From: Tenebrio molitor | Taxonomy: Eukaryota > Arthropoda > Insecta > Coleoptera > Tenebrionidae | Assembly (NCBI RefSeq): GCF_963966145.1 | Contig: NC_091046.1 | Span: 7,998,001-8,062,000 of the forward strand | Direction of reading: 5' to 3' | Length of the DNA stretch: 64,000 bases | Shown: one piece after another, positions 23,441 through 34,629 of the stretch | Numbering within the stretch: position 1 is the first letter of the stretch | Layout of the letters: each line of letters opens with the position of its first letter | The notes under the pieces: generated by a model | The model's database searches: none | What the model was told of the DNA's origin: nothing | What the model saw: only the letters and a program-made list of their open reading frames with translations | Translations under genes and position numbers: made by a program

Positions 23441-23648
23441 CAGTCGCGGACAAAAAAAAGTAGGACAAATCTTATAAAAAAATTTAGCCAAAATTGAGTT
23501 GAGTAAACCAGATTTACTATAGTAAATTGAGTTGAGTAAACCAGGGTTACTATAGTAAATAAATAAATATTTTCATAGTAACCATACAAAAGGCAAGCAA
23601 ATTTACATTAGCGAAAAAACATTGTCCTACTTTTTTTGTCCGCGACTG
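23441..23648. mobile_element. Tc1/mariner-type MITE, 208 bp, TA-flanked
   Basis: The ends are CAGTCGCGGACAAAAAAA then AGTAGGACA and the inverse at the right, with TA at 23439-23440 and 23649-23650. Its interior has a short direct duplication (TAAATTGAGTTGAGTAAACC occurs as a near-repeat at about 23490-23545). It starts 12 bases after the preceding MITE. Confidence 0.85.
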
Positions 23649-23877
23649 TATCTACAAGTATATAATAAAAGTAACATCGTACCTACTAAAATTAGATTTC
23701 TAAGAAGAATAAAAGGGACTGCAAGAAGAGACATTTTTACAGGGGTCCCATTTCCATTCCTTATTAATTATTATCAACGATCAGTTTTCTGTCTTTCCCT
23801 TCATTTGTTCTTACCCTGCTGCGGTTCTTATTGTTTTCTGTATTTCTCCTTCCTCCCTTGACCAGTTTTCATTTATA

Positions 23878-24334
23878 CAGCCTATCCCGGAACTGCCTCC
23901 CCATAGAAAACAAGCATGTGCCGACAGCAAAACACTTCAAGATGACTAAAATAAATTTTCCTGTAGCTCCTGTAGCTTATAAAGTTCTCAGTTTCACCAA
24001 TCCCAGAAACACGTCCTCAAGTATTACTAAAAAATCGAACACGTTGCTAGACAGTAAAAATAATTATTGATATCGTAACAATCCACAGTGAAAAGTTTAC
24101 TTGGAATTTTGACGTTTTCTGATGCGAAATTTTGTTGACATTGTACTTCGAAATCCCGGCAACGCAAAATTGTGGTCATCCTACCTTGACGGTGCTCAAC
24201 TCTGATTGGTCAAGTTTAGGAGGTTTTTTCTGGATTATCGCTTGAGATAGGACATTTTTTCTTTAAAATTCAGATTGTCACATTTACCCAAATACACCCT
24301 TTTTTCTCTGGAGAAGCAGTTCTGGGACATCTTG
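23878..24334. mobile_element. MITE, 457 bp, TA-flanked
   Basis: The left end CAGCCTATCCCGGAACTGCC then TCCCCATAGAAAA and the inverted right end CAAGATGTCCCAGAACTGCT then TCTCCAGAGAAAA match at most positions. TA flanks both ends. No transposase is seen. Confidence 0.65.
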
Positions 24335-24606
24335 TATAAATCTTTTCGTCTTTTAGATTTCTTAATTTTCGTTTATTCAGAAACAATATTACAAGGCTTC
24401 GACCCGTTAGGATCGAGTGGTTTTGCCTAAAGCAACAAACTTTGAGTCTATTAAAATCAAAATTTTCCGAAAAAAATGGGAAGTCGAGTTATATTTGTCT
24501 AGACAAATTCCCGAATGAACAATTCAAACAAACATTCGGAACAACATCACAAAACGGATTAAAGGTTAGTTTATATTCATCGTGGCACTTTTCCTGCAAC
24601 AATTTA

Positions 24607-24854
24607 CTGTCGCGAGCAATAAATTTTGGTCGTCAATGTCATTTCAAAATTTGGTTAGATTGTCAAAAATTTTAAAAATTTCCCTGCCTGATTATGCCCA
24701 CGTCAACAAAGTGTCAAAAAATTGAGAAAAAATGACAATTAATGTCATACAACATGGTGATAGGTTATGATATTTACGACTGTTTTACAATGGAGCATTT
24801 TTTTTATTGCGTCAGAGAATGACCTTGACGACCAGAATTTATTGCTCGCGACTG
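24607..24854. mobile_element. Tc1/mariner-type MITE, 248 bp, TA-flanked
   Basis: The termini share GTCGCGAGCAATAAATT then TGGTCGTCAA in inverse orientation. The ends start CTGTCGCG (left) and CAGTCGCG (right), next to TA. The first bases resemble the MITE at 23441, but the interiors differ, so they may be different families mobilised by related transposases. Confidence 0.85.
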
Positions 24855-24856
24855 TA

Positions 24857-25755
24857 CCTGTTGTATTCCAAATTGTTTTCACACTGTAGTCAATATCACT
24901 GCTGGAGTCGTTTCCAAAACGATTTTTTAAATCCATTTCGGAAAACGTCAAAATAATTTTCTGACATTTTGTTCATTAATTTGTGTTACCAACAAAAACA
25001 ACGTCAACGTTGTTTTTCACCGGAAGGGAGATTTTTGTCGGCGGAAGACGCATTTTCTGACCATGACTAGATTTTTTCGCGATATTCGGCACACTATTGG
25101 TCAATATCAACTGTTTTCATAACATGAGGGAATTTGTCTTCATTAAAGTATCTGTTTATTGAAACAATGAATTTTAAATATGTTTTGATGTTTTTCAAGT
25201 TGTAGAAAAAATACTGCATGGAAAGTGTCCTTTCACTCATGCAATTGCCACACTCGTCTGCGGCTTCTGCGGCCAAACTCCCCATTCCAATTTATTCCCA
25301 TTTATGCACTTGTTGCGTAAATTACTATCTTAATAGGTTATTTCCCAACAACTGTAAAATGAACTACGAGTAGCACGACTACAGTTTTTAGAAGATTACT
25401 TGTGCCTGTGTGAGTCTTCATGGCAATTTTACTAATTAACTAATATCAGATTAGATCCTAAAAGATAATATCTTAACCACCTTCCGCTACAGGATGATAA
25501 TAAAGTAAATAATAATTGCTTTAATATTGTTGAACATAAACATTATGATTCATCAAACTGTCTGATACAAGAATTTTTAATCTCATTATCTGATTTTCCA
25601 GCGTCATCTTCTTACTAAGATGAAAAACAAACATTGATTAATACGATAATCATCTTGAGACTGACGTTTATTTGGAAATAAAGTGTTTTGATTTTTACAT
25701 CAACAATCTTACGATGCATTTTGTAAAGTTCATTGACTATCCTTATGTACCTACC
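24857..25755. other. spacer upstream of protease copy 2, with GATA-like words
   Basis: No exon is supported; a minus-strand open frame at 25094-25285 is likely chance. Between 25440 and 25660 several GATA/TATC words cluster (for example AAAAGATAAT, ACGATAATC, TTATCTGAT). GATA factors control insect midgut proteases, so this could be the enhancer of the next gene. In DNA this AT-rich the words could also occur by chance. Confidence 0.35.
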
Positions 25756-25761
25756 TACGAG

Positions 25762-25790
25762 TATATAAACCAACATTTAAAAAATCTCAG
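25762..25790 (+). promoter_or_regulatory. TATA box and initiator of protease copy 2
   Basis: TATATAAAC starts at 25762, and a CTCAGTAC initiator-like motif lies about 25 bases downstream. The ATG at 25817 follows after about 30 bases. Confidence 0.6.
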
Positions 25791-25816
25791 TACAATACAA
25801 TTTTTAATTTCCCAAG

Positions 25817-26913
25817 ATGTTCGTACAAGTAACTACAATCATTTTCCTCGCTGCTAGCACTCTAGGTAAAGCATATTACCTTTTCCCTATTGTTACTAAA
25901 ATGCTTATCATTATCAATTAGGAACACCAATTGGTGGTCGTATAGTAAACGGTACGAATGCTGAGGAAGGAGAAATACCCTACATTGTTAGTATAAAGGA
26001 TTGTATTATTAATATATATTTATTAAAACAAAAAATGCTTTTTTTAGGTTTCTGTGAGAGTGGCTAACAGTCACAGCTGCGGAGGATCAATCCTGGATGA
26101 AAGACATATCCTAACAGCTGCTCACTGCGTTCAGTAGTCAGTTAAAAGACATAACACAATCCGAAAAACTCATTTCTGTTTTGTTCCAGTGATCTGTCTT
26201 ACTTCACGGTGCAATATGGTCTTACTCACATTACTTTTACTGATGATGCTCCAAACGTAATCGCAGTATCGAAAATTACAGCACACGAGGACTACGTTCC
26301 TGGAAACGGTTACAAAAATGACGTCGCTATTTTGGAAGTAATTAAATAAAATGAATCAATTTGTGATAGATTCATTGCGAATTTTTCAGCTTCAAGATCC
26401 AATTATTTTTGGACCTGATGCACAACCAACAAAACTGCCACCTGCATTTAACGCCACTCCTGAACACGCTCCTGCTCTACTCTCAGGTTGGGGAGTTGAT
26501 TACGTGAGCTGTTTCTATTTTGAATTACAGAAATGTGCTAAATGTTTTTGATTTTAGACAGGTGGTATTCTTATGCACGACCTGCAAAAGGTTTATATTG
26601 AAGTATATTCTGATGACGATTGCGAAAGGATTCACGCGGTAACGGGTCCTACCGACAGAAAGTACCATGTCTGTGCTGGAGTACCAGAAGGTGGAAAAGG
26701 ACAATGCAGCGTAAGATTTTAAAAAATGTGATTATGTTTTAAACGGAACAGATTTTCCGACAGGGTGACTCTGGTGGTCCTTTGATGGTAAATGGAGTGC
26801 AAGTTGGGATAGTTTCGTGGTCTGTGAAGCCTTGCACTGTGGAAGGGTATCCAGGTGTATTTACTAAAGTTTCCAGGCATGTAGAGTGGATTTGGAAGAA
26901 TATAGCACAGTGA
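25817..26913 (+). CDS. S1A chymotrypsin/elastase-like serine protease, 255 aa (tandem copy 2, 7 exons)
   Basis: Exons: 25817-25865, 25922-25986, 26048-26136, 26190-26337, 26390-26503, 26558-26710, 26764-26913. Exon lengths (49, 65, 89, 148, 114, 153, 150) are identical to copy 1, so the two genes are direct duplicates. The protein has a signal peptide to G17, activation at GGR|IVNG (I24), triad H64, D112 (KNDVAIL) and S209, and the same GKGQCSGDSGG pocket base and SWSVKPC wall. Donor 2 is GTTAGT, slightly off consensus. AATAAA at 26984 probably ends the transcript. No stop, frameshift or missing catalytic residue is seen, so it should be active. Confidence 0.93.
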
Positions 26914-26989
26914 CGGTTGTTTACTCTTTGAATTTATTTACCATGTTTTATTAATATCATGTTTTTGTATTTTTGTGACATTTAATAAT

Positions 26990-27554
26990 AAAACGAAAAA
27001 AGAAAAAACAAAGCTTGGTTTTTAAATACACAGAACTGACCTTTTCGGGTTGAATTTCGTTGGCGGTACACCTACAAAAGAGAAACATGTAAATAAAAAC
27101 TTTGGCAAAACATTTTAAAATATATTTTTACCCTGAAAAAATGAAATTTTGTTGCGTTCGTTTACAGAATGATTAACGTGAACGATATGAAATGAAAAAT
27201 AAATTGTAAGTTTACTACGCAAGGTGTAGCACATCTGTTTCGTTTTCAATTAAGTTCATTACTGTAAAATCATCAGTTCATCAGTTGAATTATTTTCAGT
27301 TGATTTGATTCGTGTTTTGAGATTTTTGACAATTTGATCAATGCTGTTTTCTAAAACCAACATAGCTCTTACACAGCTTTTAATAGGATAAGAAATTTAC
27401 AATTTTAGCAGTTGTTGAATTCTTTCAAGTACTGTTCAGTACTGTAGTTAGCAGAGAATTTCAATCCAAGAACAAAACTACATCAATGACATTAAATCAC
27501 CAGAGGGTATTTACTATTGGTATATTCTATACATTGAAAATATTTCTTCAATAA
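26990..27554. other. gene-free spacer
   Basis: AT-rich; nothing recognised. Confidence 0.4.
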
Positions 27555-27556
27555 TA

Positions 27557-27886
27557 CAGGAGACTTCCGATGGAAATTTCGTTATAGGTATGCAACCGAA
27601 ACTACAATTTCCAATAGTTTCTAGCTTCCTAAATTTATAAAATGTAATATTTAAATCAACGATTACTGACCCTTATTGTCTGTTATATCAGTATTATCTG
27701 TAATGTCAGTTTTGCTTTTGCTCGTAACCTCAATTAAGAGAAAATGTCATGATTAATCTTATTCGCCAAGCTACTTAGATTGCCAACTTATTTCGAATTA
27801 AACAAAATATCAAGTTCTAGGGGTTTCTTGTATTTTGGGTTGCATATAACGATATTTTCATCGGGATTCTCTCGTGAATAATCCTG
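27557..27886. mobile_element. MITE, 330 bp, TA-flanked
   Basis: The left end CAGGAGACTTCCGATGGAAA then TTTCGTTATA..GCAACC matches the inverted right end CAGGATTATTC...CCGATGAAAA then TATCGTTATATGCAACC. The right terminus also shares ATTATTCACGAGAG with the termini of the element at 51196, suggesting related families. Confidence 0.6.
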
Positions 27887-28024
27887 TATATTAAATATAG
27901 GGTTAGTAACAAGAGACTTCCGATGAAAATATCGTTATATGCAACCCAAAATACCAGAAGCTTGGCGAATAAGATTAATCATGAGCATGACACTTCCTCT
28001 TTATTTAGGTTATGAGCAAAAGTT
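27714..28024. repeat. inverted repeat formed by two MITE ends
   Basis: The segment ending TTTTGGGTTGCATATAACGA and the following segment TCGTTATATGCAACCCAAAA are inverse copies. Further out, GATTAATCTTATTCGCCAAGC (about 27752-27772) pairs with the inverse sequence at about 27960. It is best explained by a second, partial element of the same family inserted in the opposite orientation next to the one at 27557-27886. Confidence 0.55.
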
Positions 28025-28312
28025 TTTACAACAAACATGGATGTTGCCTATTTGTCAAAATATTTTTTTTCAAATGGGAACACATACTTTTTTTAGTAAT
28101 TCTGATCTTGTGAATGTGCACTAAGCATCAAATACCTTAGAACTGGTGTGACATTAGAAAACTTTGACCTAATTCACGATGTGGTTCTCTACGACAAATG
28201 AGTTACTTACGTTACGTTAAAATTAAAATTAAATTACAGAAGTTGTTTTTTTGTAGGAAGTCTAAAAAAAATTATAATAACAAGGAGATTTTACAAATGT
28301 GACTGTCTCGAG

Positions 28313-28990
28313 TTACCTCATCCGTTCAAGAAAAAAATCTTTCGGAAGCTCCGCAAAATAAGCATCAACAGCTGTCTTCAGCTCATTTATCGGTGGTAAA
28401 TTTTCTGCAATAAAAACAAGGCGCAGGGTGCTAAGTCGGGGCTGTAAGATGGATGACGCAGTTCAATAAAACCTCATGCCTGAATTACAGCCTGAAGCAT
28501 GCTTTATGAACTTTGCAATTGTCAGGGAAAGCAGATTCTTTTGGCGCCGCAATGAAGGCCGTTTCGATTTCAATGGCTCTTTTAAACCCTGAATTGTCTT
28601 CAAATAAACCTCTCCATTGATTGTAGCACCTTTGACCATATATTCAATAAGCAGAGTTCCTTCCTACTCCCAAAAAATGGTTGCCATGTGTTTTCCGGCC
28701 GAAGACTGTTTTTGCTTTTTTGGGGAAGCGGTGAACCCACTGCATTGATTCTTGTTTAGTAGGAGGGTCCCACTGATACCTCCCGGTAACAATTTGCGAA
28801 AACAAGCTATCAGGAGCTTGTAAAGATATCAAATTTTCTTGGGAAATTTCTTTCCTGACAAGTTTTTGTTCTGGCGTGAGAAGCCTTGGAATCCAACACT
28901 TTCTTCATGACCAGATAAAACATTCCAAACAGTTGTTTCTGATACCAACGAAAACGTTCAAACTAAAATTCAATTTGGAATCAAGATGGG
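28313..28990 (-). pseudogene. mariner transposase relic
   Basis: Minus-strand reading, in several frames: RLLTPEQKLVRKEISQENL, then FSQIVTGRYQWDPPTKQESM and QWVHRFPKKAK, then a decayed stretch (KGATINGEVYL-like), then SYSPDLAPC, and an end FFLERMR with TAA at 28313-28315. These are the successive blocks of mariner (SETMAR-type) transposases: LTxEQKxxR, IVTGDExW, QSMQW and YSPDLAP. The first catalytic Asp block IVTGDE has become IVTGRY, and the second (HDNARPH-like) block is not recognisable. The gene is long dead. Confidence 0.75.
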
Positions 28991-29337
28991 GCTTCATTTC
29001 CATACACGACGATCAATCTTTGATGAGTTGATGACTTTTGGCTCAATACCCTTTATTGGAAGAAATTTTATTAGACTTAGATGCTCGAGTTGAATTTCAG
29101 TCATTTTTGTTTAGAAAAAATTGCAGAGAACTCTTCAGACACAATATATTTTGTTGGAAATCGGTTTCATGAATCTACTATCCAATGAGAAAGCTACGTT
29201 TGTTGTTATTACCACGGATACATAAAATATTTCCGGAAATATTTTTGACAACTCTAGGTGGAAAGAAAAATATTTCCAGTATAACAAAAATTGCAAAAAA
29301 TGTTGCAATAAAATATAACAATTTATAAATAGCTATT

Positions 29338-29462
29338 TATGCAACGAGTTGCAAAATGAGCGTCTTTTTTGCACTAGACATGACAATTGGACCACGAGTG
29401 TCAACGAGTGGTCTAACATGTCGTGTGCAAAAAAATAGCCATTTTGCTACGTGTTTCATACA
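29338..29462. repeat. imperfect hairpin, about 120 bp
   Basis: The arms TATGCAACGAGTTGCAAAAT then GAGCGTCTTTTTTGCACT and the inverse of AGTGCAAAAAAATAGCC-like sequence on the right (to about 29462) fold back around CCACGAGTGTCAACGAGTGG. It could be a small MITE; no target duplication is certain. Confidence 0.5.
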
Positions 29463-29490
29463 AGATTTTTTCTAATAATTTTCCGGGATA

Positions 29491-29600
29491 ATAATACTAA
29501 TGTCACTTTTTAATACTAGTGATAATATAATGTTACTTTTTAACACTAGTGATAATATAATGTCACTTTTTAACACTAGTGATGATATAATGTCACTTTT
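29491..29600 (+). repeat. tandem repeat, 30-bp period, about 3.7 copies
   Basis: Units of exactly 30 bases start at 29491, 29521, 29551 and 29581 (partial). Each contains TAATGTCACTTTTTAA and CACTAGT, with one or two changes per copy. Confidence 0.9.
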
Positions 29601-29619
29601 TTGAGTAGTTATTAAATGA

Positions 29620-30060
29620 AGCACGTTTGACAACTAAAATGACATATCACAATGGTTATTCTTCGTAACTGAATTAGAAAAAAATCCTTTTCGAGAGCAT
29701 TTCCCTTGCTATTCAACGTGGAAACGCTGCAAGCATTCGGGGCACTTTTCCAGATTCCGCAATATTATCAGAAATTTTTGTATTGTAAACCAAAAATGTT
29801 ATGTGCTTAAGTTGATTAATTATATATAATAGATTTATTTTTTACTAATAATTTATAATTAAAAAAATATAATTTTTATAAAAAAACATCTGCGTACACT
29901 CTTGTGATAACACTATGAATTTTACTATCTTGTCACTGATAAAAATCAATTTCAAAAATCAGAAAAATGTAATCTTATTATCTTATTTTTCTCTTCTTAA
30001 TGTGTTTGGAAATAATTTGTTTATACTTTCGATTCATACTATTATTTTGAAAACGATGCC
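29620..30060. other. spacer upstream of protease copy 3
   Basis: Very AT-rich; no element with two ends. TGTGATAACA near 29901 is a single GATA-like word. Confidence 0.4.
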
Positions 30061-30064
30061 CTCC

Positions 30065-30104
30065 TATATAAAGGAGCATTTTCAAAACCTGGACACAGTA
30101 TCAA
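30065..30104 (+). promoter_or_regulatory. TATA box and initiator of protease copy 3
   Basis: TATATAAAGG starts at 30065, and an initiator-like GTATCAACTT follows about 35 bases later. The ATG is at 30122. Confidence 0.6.
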
Positions 30105-30121
30105 CTTAGAATTCAGCCAAG

Positions 30122-31245
30122 ATGTTCACACAAATAGTGACAATACTGCTCCTTGCCGCAACTGCTCTAGGTAAAGATTTCTTTCTTTTATTTGAAGCAA
30201 TATTTTTTTTGAATTTGTCACGGCATTCAGGATCACCGATCGGTGGACGCATCGTTAATGGTACAGACGCTCAAGATGGAGACTTTCCTTCGATCGTAAG
30301 TACAAAGAAATACATCCTCAATAAGACAAACTGGCACATATTAATTTAACGCTTGCTCCGCTTTCAGGTTTCTGTCAGATTTCTCAACAGTCATAATTGT
30401 GGTGGATCAATTTTGAACGAAAGATACATTTTAACTGCAGCTCACTGCGTCGTTTCCTAGTAAGTTACAAGAACATTAATTTCACACGAACATCCAACAA
30501 TAAATGTCTTTCTAGTCCAGCCTCATTTCTGAGTGTTCAATACGACGTTACCACAATCAGCTCCGACTCCAACGCTCCAAACGTGCTCAAAGTGTCCTCA
30601 GTTATATACAACAAAGATTACACTCCTGGAAACGGATACATCAACGATGTGGCAGTATTAAAGGTACGAGTATTTAGTGAACATCAACGAAGAAATTAAA
30701 TAATCCCGATTGTTATTAAAGCTTCAATCACCGATAATTTTTGGCACAAATGCACGGCCCATTAAATTACCAGTTGCCTTCAACTCGACCCCCGAAAACT
30801 CGCCAGCGGAACTTGGAGGATGGGGTCTACCCTATGTAAGTTACTTTAGCAGAACGATAATTTATTTCTCATTTGGGACCCGTAGAGCGGAGGTACGGTC
30901 ATGACTCACCTTCAAATAGTCAACATCACTGTGTTTTCGGATGATGAGTGCGAAAGGATACACGCCCAAACTGGCCCCACAAGTAGAAAGTATCACGTGT
31001 GTGCTGGAGTACCACAGGGTGGTAAAGGACAGTGCAATGTAATATTCTTGTCGGGTTGGTGGTGCGATTTGTGACATTCTATAATGTTCTAGGGTGATTC
31101 TGGGGGTCCTCTCGTTGTCAATGGAGTTCAAGTTGGTATAGTGTCCTGGTCTGTGAAACCTTGCACTGTGAAGGGCTATCCTGGTGTATTTACCAAAGTG
31201 TCCAGTCAAGTACCTTGGATTTTAGAGCAAATTGGGGGTGTCTAA
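30122..31245 (+). CDS. S1A chymotrypsin/elastase-like serine protease, 257 aa (tandem copy 3, 7 exons)
   Basis: Exons: 30122-30170, 30231-30295, 30368-30459, 30516-30663, 30722-30835, 30886-31038, 31093-31245. Intron positions and phases match copies 1 and 2; exon 3 is one codon longer and exon 7 one codon longer. Signal peptide to G17, activation at GGR|IVNG, triad H64, D113 (INDVAVL) and S210 (GDSGGP). The pocket base is GKGQCNGDSGG (Gly at position 189) and the wall SWSVKPC, so specificity should resemble that of its siblings. Residues around PNVLKVSSVIYNKDYTPGNG show the same surface loop as copies 1 and 2. AATAAA lies at about 31318. It is intact in every exon. Confidence 0.93.
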
Positions 31246-31462
31246 CGATAAAAATGTAAATGACGGATTAATTATTATTTTCTTTTTTACTTATTATATT
31301 TTATGACTAGTTAGCGGAATAAATTATTAATCGCAGCAAATATCTTTATATTTTTATTTTCTAAATGTTCCAGAGTGATAAAATATTTTCACAGCTTAAT
31401 TTAACTCTTCTGTGGGATATATTTTTAGAACTCAGAACATACCTTTAAAATGACATTTCGCG

Positions 31463-31511
31463 ACCGCATAGTAGTGCGCGAAATCGATATTCACGCACTA
31501 CTATGCGGTTC
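31463..31511. repeat. perfect-arm hairpin
   Basis: ACCGCATAGTAGTGCG and its exact inverse CGCACTACTATGCGGT are separated by about 15 bases. A further TAGTGCGCGAAATCGA copy lies about 60 bases downstream in direct orientation. The function is unknown; it may be a transposon end or a transcript terminator-like hairpin. Confidence 0.7.
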
Positions 31512-31569
31512 CAGGCCATTTTGAAGCACTAGTGCGCGAAATCGACGTTCGCGCATTTGTGCGAATGCT

Positions 31570-34118
31570 TTTTCAGCATTCTGAAAATAATTTCGAAAGA
31601 GTGAAAATAAATCGCTATTAATTCGATTGACACTTTGGCAATCGTATGGACAAGCGCCATCTTATTCACAAAGGGTATACGACAAATCAGATGTAATGTT
31701 CGTTTCAAGAAATATTGTACGAACTTCGATGCGAGAAGACGTATTCGGCACATTCACGCAAATGAAGCACTCGCTCCTTCGTCGCTCGTGCCTCAAATAA
31801 TAATAAAAATGTCTTCTCGCACTCATTTCGTAAATAACTATTTCCGGTAATCATTGTAAGACAAAATTGATTATTTTTTAAAGCAGTCACAAGTTTCTAA
31901 AATCCGCAACCAATTTTATTTGCTAAATTTCTTAATTTAATTTACTTTCGTTTAATTAGTCGATTTTCATGAAAGCGCAAAACATTATTTCACAAAGATT
32001 TAATAACATTCTCGATGATTTCCTTTAATTAGCAAAATTCTAACCTCCAAACAAGGCGAAAATTGCCCATTTCCCACTTAACGATTCCTAAAAACTTGTT
32101 TGTTCCAAGAATAAACTCTCACGACTGGAAACGCTTTAGTTTGAGGAAAACAGGGATTAGTCCTGTTTAGGTAAGGAGATTATTAAACAGGCAACATTGT
32201 CAATTACTAAAATTAGTTATTCCCAGTTGCAATTAAAAGTTTACAAACATAATGACGTTAGAGGACGTCAGAGAAACGAGACTAGTTGCTGAAAAAATAT
32301 GAGCACGTTGCCAAGACGGAGGACGAATTAAAGCGAAAGAAACTTCAATTTGTATTTTCACTGTTTAATGAATAAAAGTTTTGTAATTTGCTAGTTGGGC
32401 ATCGCTTTCTTTTTCTCGTTACGCTATTGCTACATCGACAAACAAATTAATAGGTGTTTTGCAACGACTTATTTACATGTTTACCGCCGCAAGCTTTTAA
32501 ACTCCTTATTAGATATTCAGATCCGGTATCGAGTCACTACGAGCAGAATTAATTTTGCTAAAACGACCAAAATATAATTAATCCGCACAAGATGCATCAT
32601 TTTGTAACCGTTGGATTTTCTTAATAGGAAATCAGGAAATCATTTTCACTGGAAGAATGAAAACCGGATAGCTGAAATGTCTTCCTGAATAATTCCTCGC
32701 AACTACTCCACCTAGACGAGACAATTATCAGATTCTTATCGACAGAACAAGAGCCACAGTTTCCAGGGTGATGCGTTCTTTATTGCATTTTCACGACAGT
32801 TCCGAGCCGTCGGGGAAATTCCGATTCCTGCTTAATTAAAATCTCAAATGGAAAAAGTTCAAGCGTCTTAGCACCTGAGAACAAATAATGCAAAAATATC
32901 AATAAAAAATTAATTTCCTTTTCACAACAGATTAAAGAGTCGGATCCTTCAGTCGGATCTTGTTGTTTTAATCGGATTTGTGCCCATGGTTACGGTGTGC
33001 GTGGGTACGAAACGACGCCTTCTGCTTGTCTACCTCATAGTCATTTTTACCAGTTCCTAATTGGTGCTGCGTCCCTTCCTACCGGAGTCCTTTCGCCCCG
33101 ACTCCGCACTTAATCTCTCCTGCTGACCCGGCGCTCCTTCCGGGACGACCTCACGCAGGATAAATCACGTCGCGATTGTTTAAACAAACCATCCGCCAAA
33201 TTACGAAGCATTTTTAGCGAGGCGCGTTATGAGCCGGAAAGATTTATCTCCTCGGTCCTTGTCTTTTTGTCGACGCCATCAACAGGTGCATAATCCAAAC
33301 AAACGTCGAGCCAAATGCCGTGCAAGTGTCGCGTTTGATCGTCCCGACTGTCATTAGCTTTAATCGCTTCCAATTTTTCGACTGCCTGCCCTCATCTTTC
33401 AGTCGTTCCAGTTGTAATAACGAAATGGGAATGAGTTTCCTTTTTCTCGTTTCACAAAGAATTGTTAAGTGAGCGATTGAAATCTTAATGGACCGTCGGA
33501 ATGTGGGGTGTTTCGCCCCACCGACACTTCTCTGGTGCGACATTTGAATTTGTTGGACCGCCGGCGGTCCACGAATGAATAGCGGTGCATTTCGATCGTC
33601 GAGGGTTATCGAGTTGGGCGCGATCAAAAGTATCCAATGAAATGGGGGCTTGTGTATCTAATAATGCGCAAATGGAAATACAGACATCCCTGTTGCAGCC
33701 CTGAAAGTAGGTTAACGTCGTGTCACGGGCGCGTGCCCCATCCACTTTCAGTTTCCCTCTCCCAGAGACATTTCCGGGCAACCTAATTCTTGTTCCAGCG
33801 GTATTTAATTGGTTATTGAATATAGGTCATCATCCGCCCCACATCAAATACATTTTTATTACAGATTTCACGCTTTGTTAGCTATCGAGGGCTCATTCGG
33901 AAGGATAATGAAGACATTTTCATATTCCGGATTACGTTTTTCCATTTAGCGTCGTCGACGTTATTAATTCTTTATTGTACACGATTTTATTATTCTTCCC
34001 TACAAAAATCGATACGTTATTACATTCTCCACATGTTGCTCTTCCTTCAGAGTGCTCCGTATGTAGTTTATTGATTTTTAAATTATATTTTTACCATCAT
34101 TTTCTTACTTCAATGCAG
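31570..34118. other. gene-free region, partly GC-richer
   Basis: No conserved coding frame is recognised. The part from about 32940 to 33790 is richer in GC and CG than its surroundings and has overlapping minus-strand open frames (33244-33627, 33485-33781) with no protein-like pattern. It may be conserved regulatory DNA. Confidence 0.4.
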
Positions 34119-34225
34119 TGTCTCTCAAAGTGGACGACCTCCGTTGGGGTCGTGGTAGAGTCACAGAGGAGTCGAGAGTATTTTGATGAAGAAATAGTAA
34201 AAGACAACTTACGATACATGGAACA
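34119..34225 (+). CDS. possible internal exon, identity unknown
   Basis: A pyrimidine-rich acceptor (CTTACTTCAATGCAG, ending 34118) and a strong donor (ACA|GTAAGT, 34226) bound 107 bases that are fully open in one frame (WTTSVGVVVESQRSREYF then DEEIVKDNLRYME). The other two frames contain stops. Base composition is higher in GC than the flanks. No neighbouring exon or homologous family is recognised, so this is a low-confidence candidate. Confidence 0.25.
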
Positions 34226-34296
34226 GTAAGTACAGATTACTGAGAACCACGATAAAACAACTTCTCAAATCTAGGTTCTGTATAATCTCAAACATA

Positions 34297-34629
34297 CAGG
34301 GTGTTTTTTAAATGCTAGTACAAAAAAAAAACTGGGTCATATGGAGATTCCAAAGAGTCCAGAAAACCATTTTTTTAAATCTAAAACAACAATAGTAAAC
34401 AATAAGTTAAACCATAGCAACCCGACAATGTTATGAATAAAAATACAACAACCAATTACGTTTTTAATTACTTTTAATTCAGCAGCGTACTGACAATTTT
34501 AACCAAAATTTAATTTATTTTTATATCGAAAACGAAAAGACCTTTATTAGATAATTTTTATGTATATGAGTTCTACTCATCCTCACCTATTACCAGTCTT
34601 TTTTTGAAGTAGCATTTAAAAAACACCCT
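34297..34629. mobile_element. MITE, 333 bp, TA-flanked
   Basis: The termini CAGGGTGTTTTTTAAATGCT and the inverse at the right end are each next to TA (34295-34296, 34630-34631). It is non-coding. Confidence 0.85.

Larger units (their letters stand above)
22929..23742 (+). pseudogene. non-LTR retrotransposon (LINE) reverse-transcriptase relic, split by two MITEs
   Basis: From about 22932 the frame reads VNVEKSKIMIISTKERKHGI and EQVINYSYLG, the end of a LINE reverse-transcriptase domain. After one stop or frame change it continues KMDKEINQKIGKPGRL, the usual next block. It is then interrupted at 23180 by two back-to-back MITEs and resumes at about 23655 as YNKSNIVPTKIRFLRR then IKGTARRDIF, which corresponds to the post-RT segment (MxFLRRxxGxTRRD). 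Several in-frame stops and an internal deletion (the TYGxExW block) show it is dead. Confidence 0.7.

Noticed and set aside
25094..25285. 63-codon minus-strand open frame beginning MGSLAAEAADEC
   Set aside because: The start looks protein-like, but the rest is AT-driven and no promoter, splice site or homology is recognised.
29491..29600. CRISPR-like array
   Set aside because: It is a simple 30-base tandem repeat with no spacers, in a eukaryotic genome.
33244..33781. Two overlapping minus-strand open frames of about 100-127 codons
   Set aside because: They overlap in different frames, lack splice or motif support, and are explained by locally higher GC content.
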